Positions 44,290-53,023 of a stretch of 64,000 nt of DNA are shown here, piece by piece. The stretch lies in contig NZ_CP051651.1 in assembly GCF_012848175.1 (NCBI RefSeq), positions 186,001-250,000 on the forward strand, in the 5' to 3' direction. Within the stretch, counting starts at the first letter, position 1. Every line of letters starts with the position of its first letter. The notes under the pieces are model-generated. The model saw only the letters and a list, made by a program, of their open reading frames with translations, was not told the DNA's origin and made no database searches. The position numbers and the translations under genes were made by a program. Source of the DNA: Xanthomonas campestris pv. badrii. GTDB lineage: Bacteria > Pseudomonadota > Gammaproteobacteria > Xanthomonadales > Xanthomonadaceae.

Positions 44290-46977
44290 ATGAACTGGTT
44301 GAACGAAGTGCTGCACAACGATCCGAACCCGCTCGAGACCCAGGAGTGGCTCGAATCGATCAAGGCCGTCATTGACGTCGAAGGCCCGGAGCGCGCCCAT
44401 CAGCTGCTGGAAGGCATGGTCGAGCAGACCCGCCGGGCGGGCGCTTACCTGCCGTTCTCGCCCACCACCGAGTACGTCAACACCATCTCTCCGGCCAACG
44501 AGGCCAAGAACCCCGGCGACTCCGCGCTGGAGTGGAAGATCCGTTCGATCATCCGCTGGAACGCCATGGCCACCGTCGTGCGGGCCAACCGCAAGCCGGG
44601 CGACCTGGGCGGCCACATCGCCTCGTTCGCCTCCAGCGCCACCCTGTACGACGTGGGCTTCAACCACTTCTGGCGCGCGCCCTCCGATAGCCACCCGGGC
44701 GACCTGCTGTTCATCCAGGGCCATAGCGCGCCGGGTATCTACGCCCGCGCCTTCCTCGAAGGCCGCATCAGCGAATCGCAGCTGGACAACTTCCGCATGG
44801 AAGTGGACGGCCAGGGCATCTCCTCCTACCCGCACCCGTGGCTGATGCCCGAGTTCTGGCAGACCCCCACCGTGTCGATGGGCCTGGGCCCGCTGGCCGC
44901 CATCTACCAGGCGCAGTTCATGCGCTACCTGGAAAACCGCGGCCTGATCGAGAAGTCCGACCGCAAGGTGTGGTGCTTCATCGGCGACGGCGAGAGCGAC
45001 GAGCCGGAAACCCTCGGCGCCATCGCGCTGGCCGGCCGCGAAGGTCTGGACAACCTGATCTTCGTGGTCAACTGCAACCTGCAGCGCCTGGACGGCCCGG
45101 TGCGCGGCAACGGCAAGATCATCCAGGAACTGGAAGGCGTGTTCCGTGGCGGCGGCTGGAACGTCATCAAGCTGCTCTGGGGCGGCTACTGGGACGCGCT
45201 GCTGGCCAAGGACACCGACGGTGTGCTGCGCAAGCTGATGATGGAAACCGTCGACGGCGAATACCAGAACTGCAAGGCCTTCGGCGGCGCCTATACCCGC
45301 GAGAATTTCTTCGGCAAGTACCCGGAGACCGCGGCGATGGTCGCCGGCCTGTCCGACGACGACATCTGGCGCCTGAACCGCGGCGGCCACGACCCGCACA
45401 AGGTGTACGCCGCCTACCACCAGGCCGTGAACACCACCGGCATGCCCACCGTGATCCTGGCCAAGACGGTCAAGGGCTACGGCATGGGTTCGGCCGGTGA
45501 GGCGCTCAACCCCACCCACCAGACCAAGAAGCTGGACGACGCGGCGGTCAAGCATTTCCGCGACCGCTTCAACATTCCGGTGACCGACGCCCAGCTGGAA
45601 GACGGCCAGGTGCCGTTCTACCACCCCGGCGAAGATTCCCCGGAAGTGCAGTACCTGAAAGAACGCCGCAACGTGCTGGGCGGCTTCCTGCCCTCGCGCC
45701 GGCCCAAGGCCAGCAAGTCGTTCGTGGCGCCCACGCTCGACAAGTTCGAGCGCCTGCTCAAGGACAGCGGCGAGCGCAGCTATTCCACCACCATGTCGTT
45801 CGTGCAGAGCCTCAACATCGCCCTGCGCGACAAGGAACTGGGCCCGCGCATCGTGCCGATCGTGGCCGATGAGGCGCGCACCTTCGGGATGGAAGGCATG
45901 TTCCGCCAGATCGGCATCTATGCCCCGTTCGGCCAGAAGTACAAGCCGGTCGATGCCGACCAGCTGATGTACTACCGCGAAGACCAGACCGGCCAGGTGC
46001 TGCAGCAGGGCATCAGCGAGCCGGGCGCGATTGCCTCGTGGATGGCCGCCGGCACCAGCTACTCGGTGTCCGATGTGCCGATGCTGCCGTTCTACATCTA
46101 CTACTCCATGTTCGGCTTCCAGCGCGTGGGCGACATTGCCTGGCAGGCAGCGGACATGCGCACGCGTGGCTTCCTGCTCGGCGGCACCGCCGGCCGCACC
46201 ACGCTCAACGGCGAAGGCCTGCAGCACGAAGACGGCTTCAGCCAGGTCATCGCCGGCTCCATCCCCAACGTGCGTAGCTACGACCCGACCTTCGGTTTCG
46301 AAGTCACCGTCATCATGCAGCACGGCATGAAGGCGATGATGGAAGACCAGATCGACGAGTACTACTACATCACCCTGATGAACGAGAACTACGCCCACCC
46401 CGGCATGCCGGACGGCGCAGCCGAGGGCATCATCAAGGGCATGTACCTGCTCAAGGACGCCGGCAAGCCCAAGAAGGGCGAGCTGCGCGTGCAGCTGCTG
46501 GGCAGCGGCACCATCCTGCGCGAGGCCATTGCCGCGGCCGAGCTGCTGGACAAGGACTTCGGCGTCACCGCCGACATCTGGTCCTGCCCCAGCCTCAACG
46601 AAGTACGCCGCGACGGCTACGCCGTGGAACGCTGGAACCGCCTGCACCCGGAAGCCGAACAGCGCAAGCCCTACGTCACCCAGCTGCTGGAAGGCCGCCA
46701 GGGCCCGGCCATCGCCGCAACCGACTACGTGCGCGCTTTCGCCGACCAGATCCGCGCCTTCGTCCCGATGACCTACACCGTGCTCGGCACGGATGGGTTC
46801 GGTCGCTCGGACACGCGTGCCAACCTGCGCCGCTTCTTCGAGGTCGACCGCTATTACATCGCGCACGCGGCGATTGCCGCGCTTGCTAAGGATGGGAAGA
46901 TGACGGGCAAGGATGTGGCCCGGGCGATCAAGCAGTACAAGATTGATCCTGAGAAGGCGAATCCGGTTGGGGTTTGA
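44290..46977 (+). CDS. aceE: Pyruvate dehydrogenase E1 component, homodimeric type
   Basis: An 895-residue homodimeric E1 that decarboxylates pyruvate with thiamine diphosphate and passes acetyl to the E2 lipoyl domain. Seen: WKIRSIIRWNAMATVVRANRK, GGHIASFASSATLYDVGFNHFWRA, the ThDP motif GDGESDEPET ... NLIFVVNCNLQRLDG (GDG-N type), PTVILAKTVKGYGMGSAGE, ADEARTFGMEGMFRQIGIY and YYREDQTGQVLQQGISEPGAIASW. The ATG at 44290 follows GGGAGCGCTA. The E2/E3 genes are not in the window; downstream lies an AT-richer foreign segment. Confidence 0.96.
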   Translation: MNWLNEVLHNDPNPLETQEWLESIKAVIDVEGPERAHQLLEGMVEQTRRAGAYLPFSPTTEYVNTISPANEAKNPGDSALEWKIRSIIRWNAMATVVRANRKPGDLGGHIASFASSATLYDVGFNHFWRAPSDSHPGDLLFIQGHSAPGIYARAFLEGRISESQLDNFRMEVDGQGISSYPHPWLMPEFWQTPTVSMGLGPLAAIYQAQFMRYLENRGLIEKSDRKVWCFIGDGESDEPETLGAIALAGREGLDNLIFVVNCNLQRLDGPVRGNGKIIQELEGVFRGGGWNVIKLLWGGYWDALLAKDTDGVLRKLMMETVDGEYQNCKAFGGAYTRENFFGKYPETAAMVAGLSDDDIWRLNRGGHDPHKVYAAYHQAVNTTGMPTVILAKTVKGYGMGSAGEALNPTHQTKKLDDAAVKHFRDRFNIPVTDAQLEDGQVPFYHPGEDSPEVQYLKERRNVLGGFLPSRRPKASKSFVAPTLDKFERLLKDSGERSYSTTMSFVQSLNIALRDKELGPRIVPIVADEARTFGMEGMFRQIGIYAPFGQKYKPVDADQLMYYREDQTGQVLQQGISEPGAIASWMAAGTSYSVSDVPMLPFYIYYSMFGFQRVGDIAWQAADMRTRGFLLGGTAGRTTLNGEGLQHEDGFSQVIAGSIPNVRSYDPTFGFEVTVIMQHGMKAMMEDQIDEYYYITLMNENYAHPGMPDGAAEGIIKGMYLLKDAGKPKKGELRVQLLGSGTILREAIAAAELLDKDFGVTADIWSCPSLNEVRRDGYAVERWNRLHPEAEQRKPYVTQLLEGRQGPAIAATDYVRAFADQIRAFVPMTYTVLGTDGFGRSDTRANLRRFFEVDRYYIAHAAIAALAKDGKMTGKDVARAIKQYKIDPEKANPVGV

Positions 46978-47069
46978 TGGATTACTTATACTGGCCGGCT
47001 ACGGGCCGGCAGGTTCAAGATTTGGGTGAGGCGTAAATCGCCTCTCCTATGCTTAAAAAGGAAATACGG

Positions 47070-48119
47070 ATGACGGCGGATCTTAATTCTCAGTTTGACT
47101 CGCAGCGGAAAAAGGTAGACGTCGACAACTTCGATGTAACCGTTCGTGAATTAGTTCGAATGGTTGAGGAAGGGGAGATAGATAGGGCTCCAGAGTATCA
47201 AAGAAAATTTAGGTGGGACGAGACGCGGGAATCAAAACTGGTTGAGTCAGTGCTGCTGGGATTGCCGGTTCCAACAGTATTTATGGCTACTAATAAAGAT
47301 GGGACTTGGGAGTTGGTTGATGGATTACAACGGATATCATCTCTGGTTCATTTCGCTGGAAGCGAGAAAAATCTCTCGAATACTATTGGAAAAACAAACT
47401 CTCTTAAGCTTTGTGGACTTGAGAAATTGTCAAGTTTTAATGGGAAGACCTTCTTGGAGCTGCCGGAGTCGATTCAGCTTCATCTGATGAAGCGGGCTCT
47501 TCGGGTTACGTCGCTCAGCGATAAGTCTGATATGAATGTCAGATTTGATACTTTCGAGAGGCTTAACACTGGCGGGATAGAGTTATCTTCACAAGAGATC
47601 CGGGCTTGCGTGTATCAAGGTGCGCTCTCTGACTTCCTGAGTGAGGCTGCTCAGGATAAGGGGCTTGCTAGGTTGATTAAGCTTCAAAAGGGCCATCAAG
47701 ATGATGGCACTATGGAGGAATTTATCCTAAAGATATTTGCTTATTCTAATGCTCGCGATCACTTTGATGGTCAGGTTACATCGTTTTTGAATAATTTCGC
47801 GCGTGACAATCAGTCGCTTGATAGCGTTGGTGCAATGAGGACGGAGTTTTCAACCTTGATCAAGAGGTTTTCGAAAATCCACCCTGGCGCTATCCTAAAG
47901 GAAAATTACTCAGTGACACCCTTAAATCTGGCGGAAGGTGTCCTTGTTGGTGCATTGGAGCTATCGCGCAAGAAAGTAAAGCTATCTCCAGTGGAAGGCT
48001 GGCTAAGGGATAGGCAGCTTCTTAAGCTTAGTACTGGGGGGACAAATACAAAAAAATCTCTGCATGGGCGTATTGATCGAGCTAAAGAGCTTCTTCAGGG
48101 CGCGAAGCCTGGGGTTTAG
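47070..48119 (+). CDS. DUF262 (GmrSD N-terminal/ParB-like) protein
   Basis: A 349-residue protein with the DUF262 fold at about residues 25-230: VDNFDVTVRELVRMVEEGEI, DRAPEYQRKFRWDETRESKLVESVLLGLPVP, WELVDGLQRISSL (the DGQQR-like motif) and VRFDTFERLNTGGIELSSQEIRACVY. DUF262 forms the NTP-sensing/hydrolysing half of GmrSD type IV restriction enzymes and occurs in many defence loci. Here no HNH-type DUF1524 follows; the partner is a separate HEPN gene 2 bases downstream. The ATG at 47070 with AAGGAA six bases upstream is preferred to 47049. Base composition is much more AT-rich than aceE, suggesting transfer. Confidence 0.85.
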   Translation: MTADLNSQFDSQRKKVDVDNFDVTVRELVRMVEEGEIDRAPEYQRKFRWDETRESKLVESVLLGLPVPTVFMATNKDGTWELVDGLQRISSLVHFAGSEKNLSNTIGKTNSLKLCGLEKLSSFNGKTFLELPESIQLHLMKRALRVTSLSDKSDMNVRFDTFERLNTGGIELSSQEIRACVYQGALSDFLSEAAQDKGLARLIKLQKGHQDDGTMEEFILKIFAYSNARDHFDGQVTSFLNNFARDNQSLDSVGAMRTEFSTLIKRFSKIHPGAILKENYSVTPLNLAEGVLVGALELSRKKVKLSPVEGWLRDRQLLKLSTGGTNTKKSLHGRIDRAKELLQGAKPGV

Positions 48120-48121
48120 TT

Positions 48122-48754
48122 ATGGATTTTGGACATGGAAAGTTCTCGCAAGATATACAGGCGATTCGTAGCTCCCTTGTGCATCTCGACTCTTTAGCAA
48201 TTGATCCAAGATACACTTTATATGCAAAGAGTTCTAAGGCGCTTACCATGGTGTGGTTATGTGCCGTGCTCGAAGATTTCTGGAAGAAGTATTTGGTAGA
48301 AATATGCTCCAGAATTCAGAGTGCGTCATATGTTAGGAGGCGGCGTAGTGCAGTCGCACTTAGTGTCTTCTACTACGACAGGATTAGTGGCATATCGGAT
48401 GGCAAGGCTTTAAGGCGCTGGGAAAAGGTTGCGGATTTAATGGGGGACTTGGGCGGTGTGGGAGTGGGCCTCCCAGTTTTCAAGATTCCATATGACGGCC
48501 GAACTGTTAGGCCTGATCACCTTGATATTGCATGGCGACTCTTCGGACTTCCCGGTGAGGTCTTCCCCTCACCTGTACACAAGCAAGAGCTAAACACACT
48601 TGCTGATCGCAGGAATGATGTTGCGCACGGTGCCGTAACACCTGAATCAATGGGTGGACTCGTATCGGTAGGTGATTTGAAAAGAATCGTCTGTCGCATT
48701 GATGAGATTGTCGAACACTGCGTTGTAAGCGCAGCCGTGAAATGGCCCCATTAG
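48122..48754 (+). CDS. HEPN-domain protein (MAE_28990/MAE_18760-like putative RNase)
   Basis: A 210-residue helical protein. The C-terminal segment NTLADRRNDVAHGAVTPES contains RNDVAH, the R-x4-H active-site motif of HEPN ribonucleases. The N-terminal half has SKALTMVWLCAVLEDFWKKYLVEI, the helix expected to pack beside it. This pattern is that of MAE_28990/MAE_18760-type HEPN proteins, often next to DUF262 genes. It starts 2 bases after the DUF262 stop with no clear ribosome site, so the two are probably translated together. The likely role is an RNA-cutting effector controlled by DUF262; not shown by sequence alone. Confidence 0.78.
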   Translation: MDFGHGKFSQDIQAIRSSLVHLDSLAIDPRYTLYAKSSKALTMVWLCAVLEDFWKKYLVEICSRIQSASYVRRRRSAVALSVFYYDRISGISDGKALRRWEKVADLMGDLGGVGVGLPVFKIPYDGRTVRPDHLDIAWRLFGLPGEVFPSPVHKQELNTLADRRNDVAHGAVTPESMGGLVSVGDLKRIVCRIDEIVEHCVVSAAVKWPH

Positions 48755-49138
48755 TGTGGGGACAGAGGTGACACGGAGTCAGGTTCATAGGTATCCACGC
48801 GTTTTTACGGCACCAGCGTCATTTACTCACGCACTGCGTCGGGCAGTGCGCGCAAGCGTTCCAGCCAGCGCGAGACCGGTTCCATCGGCGAATGTCTGAT
48901 CGACGCCTCACCGCCGACGCGCAGTGTCGAGTAGAGCTTGCGTGTGCTGTTGCGCAGCGATAGTCACTGGGCGATATCGGTGGCAATAACCGTGCCATCG
49001 CCGTGCCTTTGGGCTGTTGCCCCTATCGTGCCACTTCAACCCCTCATTATTGCCTCTCTTTAAATCGTGTCGAGTCCGACACTACTCTGACAGCGGGGCT
49101 GAGTTGAAGCCGAATGGCAGGCAAGTGCAAGTATAGAT
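48755..49138. other. Non-coding stretch with IS4-like remnant
   Basis: It carries an IS remnant at 48775-48984, then ~150 bases without a recognisable gene up to the IS1478 insertion (AGAT duplication at 49135-49138). Confidence 0.5.
48775..48984 (-). mobile_element. Remnant of an IS4-like element (3' end only)
   Basis: It begins with GGAGTCAGGTTCATAGGTATCC, a decayed copy of the GGGGTCAGGTTCTTAGGTATCCCC end at 62580. It then follows the same transposase C-terminal coding sequence with several changes and a stop. Similarity ends near 48984. Confidence 0.7.
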
Positions 49139-50645
49139 AGTCGTCCCTGAAAATCCCTACCATCCCAGTCACAGTAAGGCGTTACCGGCCGCGCAGGCGT
49201 GCCGGAACTACCAGTTTTCGCTACGCTGTGGGCTGATTTCTTGCAATTTCCGTCCATGCGTACACGCCGCCCTGCTGCCGAAGACACCCCCGCCGAGGAG
49301 TTGTTTCGTTCGCGCCTGGAGAACCAGATCGATCTGCGCCATCCGCTGGCGCAGTTGAGTCAACGGATGCCGTGGGCCGCGTTGGAGCAGGCGCTTTGCT
49401 CGCACTTGCCGGCCACGCCCGCTGGAGGTGGGCGTCCGGCCTTGCCGGTGCGCTTGATGACCGGTTTGCTGTACCTCAAGCACGCCTATGACCTGTCCGA
49501 CGAAGCGGTGTGCGAGCGCTGGCTGGAGAATCCGTACTGGCAGTTCTTCACCGGTGAGGTGGTGTTCCAGACGCGTCTGCCATGCGATGCCAGTTCGCTG
49601 ACGCGCTGGCGTCAGCGCCTGGGCGAAGCTGGGATGGAAGAGGTCCTGGCGCACACGATCAATGCGGCGCACGCGATGAGGGCGGTGGATGCACGCGAGC
49701 TGTCGCGGGTGATCGTGGATACCACGGTGCAGGAAAAGGCAATCGCCTATCCGACCGACAGCCGTCTGCTGGAGGTGGCACGCAAGAAGCTGGTGCTGCT
49801 GGCCAAGCGCCACGGTATTGCGCTGCGGCAAACCTACGCACGGCAAGGCCCTGCCTTGAGCCGCAAGGCGGGCCGCTATGCCCATGCGCGCCAGTTCAAG
49901 CGCATGCGAGCTGCGCTGCGGCGCCAACGCACAGTGTTGGGGCGCGTGGTGCGCGATATGCAGCGCAAGCTGGACGCAGTGGAGGACAGCGTGCGCGAGC
50001 GCATCGCTGTGTGGCTGGACCGTGCGCAACGCCTGTACACGCAACACCCCAAGGACAAGCACAAGCTGTATGCGTTGCATGCTCCGGAGGTGGAATGCAT
50101 CGGCAAGGGCAAAGCGCGTCAACCGTACGAGTTTGGCGTGAAGGTCGGCATTGCGGTGACGGCCTGCAAGGGATTGGTCGTGGGTGCGCGCAGTTTCCCC
50201 GGCAATCCGTACGACGGCGATACCTTGGCCGAGCAACTGGAGCAGACACGCGGATTGCTGCAAGACGTGGCTGTCGCCCCGACGGTAGCGATCATGGACC
50301 TGGGCTATCGCGGGCGCGAGGTCGATGGGGTACAGGTGCTGCACCGTGGGAAAGCCAAGACGCTGACGCGCCGGCAGTGGCACTGGATCAAGCGACGGCA
50401 AGCGGTGGAGCCGGTGATCGGCCATCTGAAAGACGACTGCCGGCTGCGCCGCTGCAGATTAAAGGGCACCCAAGGCGATGCACTGCACGTACTGGGCTGC
50501 GCCGCCGGCTACAACCTGCGCTGGTTGATGCGCTGGATCGCGCTTTTGCGTGCCTGGATCCGTACCATGTCGCAGTTATCCCTGGGCGCCATGGATCGGT
50601 CACAGCTCGCAATTGGCGTCTGAAAAGGATTTTTCAGAGACGACT
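49139..50645 (+). mobile_element. IS1478-type element (complete, 1507 bp, IS5 family)
   Basis: Inverted ends AGTCGTCCCTGAAAAT (49139) and TTTTTCAGAGACGACT (to 50645), flanked by a 4-bp duplication AGAT (49135-49138 and 50646-50649). The transposase is intact. Two truncated copies of the same left end occur at 52331 and 62072. Confidence 0.88.
49256..50623 (+). CDS. IS5-family (IS1478) transposase
   Basis: A 455-residue DDE transposase. An N-terminal DUF772-like domain (ALCSHLPATPAGGGRPALPVRLMTGLLYLKHAYDLSDEAVCERWLENPYWQFF) precedes the catalytic core with DTTVQEKAIAYPTDSRLL (first Asp), TVAIMDLGYRGRE (second Asp) and RRQAVEPVIGHLKDDCRLRR (Glu). The ATG at 49256 is preferred; an upstream GTG at 49199 would add 19 residues. 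The frame is complete. Confidence 0.92.
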   Translation: MRTRRPAAEDTPAEELFRSRLENQIDLRHPLAQLSQRMPWAALEQALCSHLPATPAGGGRPALPVRLMTGLLYLKHAYDLSDEAVCERWLENPYWQFFTGEVVFQTRLPCDASSLTRWRQRLGEAGMEEVLAHTINAAHAMRAVDARELSRVIVDTTVQEKAIAYPTDSRLLEVARKKLVLLAKRHGIALRQTYARQGPALSRKAGRYAHARQFKRMRAALRRQRTVLGRVVRDMQRKLDAVEDSVRERIAVWLDRAQRLYTQHPKDKHKLYALHAPEVECIGKGKARQPYEFGVKVGIAVTACKGLVVGARSFPGNPYDGDTLAEQLEQTRGLLQDVAVAPTVAIMDLGYRGREVDGVQVLHRGKAKTLTRRQWHWIKRRQAVEPVIGHLKDDCRLRRCRLKGTQGDALHVLGCAAGYNLRWLMRWIALLRAWIRTMSQLSLGAMDRSQLAIGV

Positions 50646-50756
50646 AGATAGACTAGGCCGCAAAGGCGTTGCATGCTGCGTATGCGCCGGTGTACAGCGG
50701 TAGCTAGCCGGCGGATCAATGGGGACTGGCCAACTTCATAAGAGGATTGACGAGGT

Positions 50757-51866
50757 ATGCAACGGACTGTTTCAGGAAAATTTGCGTGGGATTGTCTTCT
50801 CGCACTTTGTATCTTGCTGTCTCTAGTTTCTGCAAATAGAGTCCAAGCGCAGAATCTCCAATACTTCGCAGAGTGCCAATCCGGGCCGTGCGATATCTAC
50901 AAAGGGGGGGCACGTGATCCTTTCGGATACCGTAGCCAGATGTTTAGTGCTGAGGGTGAGGCGAAAAAAAAAGCTATTGGCGATTATATTGAAATAGATG
51001 GCTGGGACGTTCCGGAGTCAGATTTTTGGCGAAGGCGGTGTGAGAGAGCTGAGGTAGAAACGTTTCCCGTCATTTATTATCCTTCTCCTCAGCAGTGGTG
51101 GGGGCGAGTCGATTTCACACATCAGTGTTACACATATAGGCCTGATGGCCTGTCGCCTCCATCCCAACCTTTACCCTACGTTCGTAGCATCATGATTCGG
51201 GGAGTTTGTAGGCCAGGATTCGTTGTTAAGGATTACAGTACCGGTGAGTGCTGGCGCGTGCCAAATGCGTGTCCGGGCTATCCGGAAAACAGCACCTTTG
51301 GTTGTGGTGAAAGCGTTGCGGAACTGCAGGCAACTCAGAAAAATTTAGTTGATCCGCGCCGCCTTTTCCACACTCAACAGACGTGTATAGCAAAAAAATC
51401 CTGTGAATTACGTTGTCAGATGGATAATTGCCAGTGGATGGACTTGGTTATTCCTGCTTTTGCAAAACCCTACCTAGATGGTGATGGTGGTTGGCCAATA
51501 GTCGAAACTAACTGCGGTGGAATGCAAGGCTTACTGAGCGTAGTGCCGGGCGGTAAGTGGATCGCCGACAGAGAGTGCTTTTCCAGTATGGGCTGGTATC
51601 ACGTTCAAGTAGACCTAAAGAGTGCCCTTGAAGCGCATGGATGTGGAACTCAGAAGGACTGGGATTTAGTAGGAGAGCAAATCGCCCCGTGTCTCCTTAC
51701 GACCGATCCCGGGTACCCCAACCAGTACTATGAGTTCGGAGGCGTCTTTGTCCGTTTGGCTCGCGAGAGAGTGCGTTCGCAGTGCCTCGCTAATCGTAAT
51801 TATCGCGGACTCCCAATTGATATAAACTCTGGATTCGGAGGAAAAGTATGCCAGGTCGGACCTTGA
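50757..51866 (+). CDS. Secreted Cys-rich protein of unknown function
   Basis: A 369-residue protein that I do not recognise. It has a signal peptide (about 1-31, ANRVQA|QN) and about 20 cysteines in the mature part, suggesting a disulfide-rich periplasmic or extracellular protein. Segments such as VRSIMIRGVCRPGFVVKDYSTGECWRVPNACPGYP and CIAKKSCELRCQMDNCQW are distinctive. AGAGGA lies 11 bases before the ATG. It overlaps the next gene by 19 bases. Base use is more AT-rich than core genes. It sits between an intact and a broken IS1478, so it was likely acquired. An effector/immunity-type pair with the next gene is possible but unproven. Confidence 0.7.
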   Translation: MQRTVSGKFAWDCLLALCILLSLVSANRVQAQNLQYFAECQSGPCDIYKGGARDPFGYRSQMFSAEGEAKKKAIGDYIEIDGWDVPESDFWRRRCERAEVETFPVIYYPSPQQWWGRVDFTHQCYTYRPDGLSPPSQPLPYVRSIMIRGVCRPGFVVKDYSTGECWRVPNACPGYPENSTFGCGESVAELQATQKNLVDPRRLFHTQQTCIAKKSCELRCQMDNCQWMDLVIPAFAKPYLDGDGGWPIVETNCGGMQGLLSVVPGGKWIADRECFSSMGWYHVQVDLKSALEAHGCGTQKDWDLVGEQIAPCLLTTDPGYPNQYYEFGGVFVRLARERVRSQCLANRNYRGLPIDINSGFGGKVCQVGP

Positions 51867-52303
51867 TTTTATTGCTTCTCGGTGCGTTCCCAACTAGTGT
51901 GTATGCACAAAATGACGTTCCGCCTACATGGACCATTCGTGCCGCTATTCCTGGCAAACAACTACTAGGCGAGTGGGAGCTGGCAAAAATCACCTCACAG
52001 GATGAATTGATGCGACAGGCCGCCGCTGCACAAGTGGGCGTTAGCCGCGGAAGTTCATTTCAAATTGAGGTCAAACTAGTCAATCCCGCTGGAGTCGAGA
52101 TGGACGTGACTGGGTCGTCGAAGTTGCTTTATCGACCCAAAGCTTGTCTGATTGTGACCGCCGGTGGATTGGCCACACTGCCGAGCATTCCGAGTTCACC
52201 GGGAACCTGCCAGCCCGGCGATCCGGTGCCGTTTACTATTATCTACTTTGATAAGTCAGCCGGAATTGCAGCAGCGAATATGTATTCAATGAAGATTGAT
52301 TGA
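51848..52303 (+). CDS. Small exported protein of unknown function
   Basis: A 151-residue protein with a signal peptide (about 1-20, TSVYA|QN). The mature domain looks beta-rich (WTIRAAIPGKQLLGEWELAKI, SSFQIEVKLVNPAGVEMDVTGSSKLLYR, PVPFTIIYFDKSAGIAAANMYSMKID). The start overlaps the end of the Cys-rich gene, so they form an operon. No family is recognised. The IS1478 fragment begins 28 bases after its stop. Confidence 0.65.
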   Translation: MPGRTLILLLLGAFPTSVYAQNDVPPTWTIRAAIPGKQLLGEWELAKITSQDELMRQAAAAQVGVSRGSSFQIEVKLVNPAGVEMDVTGSSKLLYRPKACLIVTAGGLATLPSIPSSPGTCQPGDPVPFTIIYFDKSAGIAAANMYSMKID

Positions 52304-52330
52304 ATTGAAACTCCAGTAACGGAGATAATT

Positions 52331-52995
52331 AGTCGTCCCTGAAAATCCACACCATTCCAGTCACAGTAAGGCGTTACCGGCCGCGCAGGCGTGCCGGAAC
52401 TACCAGTTTTCGCTACGCTGTGGGCTGATTTCTTGCAATTTCCGTCCATGCGTACACGCTGCCCTGCTGCCGAAGACACCCCCGCCGAGGAGTTGTTTCG
52501 TTCGCGCCTGGAGAACCAGATCGATCTACGCCATCCGCTGGCGCAGTTGAGTCAACGGATGCCGTGGGCCGCGTTGGAGCAGGCGCTTTGCTCGCACTTG
52601 CCGGCCACGCCCGCCGGAGGTGGGCGTCCGGCCTTGCCGGTGCGCTTGATGACCGGTTTGCTGTACCTCAAGCACGCCTATGACCTGTCCGACGAAGCGG
52701 TGTGCGAGCGCTGGCTGGAGAATCCGTACTGGCAGTTCTTCACCGGTGAGGTGGTGTTCCAGACGCGTCTGCCATGCGATGCCAGTTCGCTGACGCGCTG
52801 GCGTCAGCGCCTGGGCGAAGCTGGGATGGAAGAGGTCCTGGCGCACACGATCAATGCGGCGCACGCGATGAGGGCGGTGGATGCACGCGAGCTGTCGCGG
52901 CTGATCGTGGATACCACGGTGCAGGAAAAGGCAATCGCCTATCCGACCGATAGCCGTCTGCTGGAGGTGGCACGCAAGAAGCTGGTGCTGCTGGC
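52331..52995 (+). mobile_element. IS1478 fragment (left part), cut by an IS3 element
   Basis: Identical in layout to 49139 onward: AGTCGTCCCTGAAAATCC end, then the transposase start (ATG at 52448). It reads normally to RLLEVARKKLVLLA and is then interrupted at 52996 by the IS3 left end. About 180 codons of transposase remain. Confidence 0.88.
52448..52995 (+). pseudogene. Truncated IS1478 transposase
   Basis: The N-terminal ~182 residues of the IS1478 transposase, lacking the second Asp and the Glu of the active site. It matches the intact copy except for a few substitutions (for example RTRCPAAED for RTRRPAAED). It ends at the IS3 insertion. Confidence 0.88.
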
Positions 52996-53023
52996 TGTAA
53001 TGACCCACCGGTTTCTGCACAGG

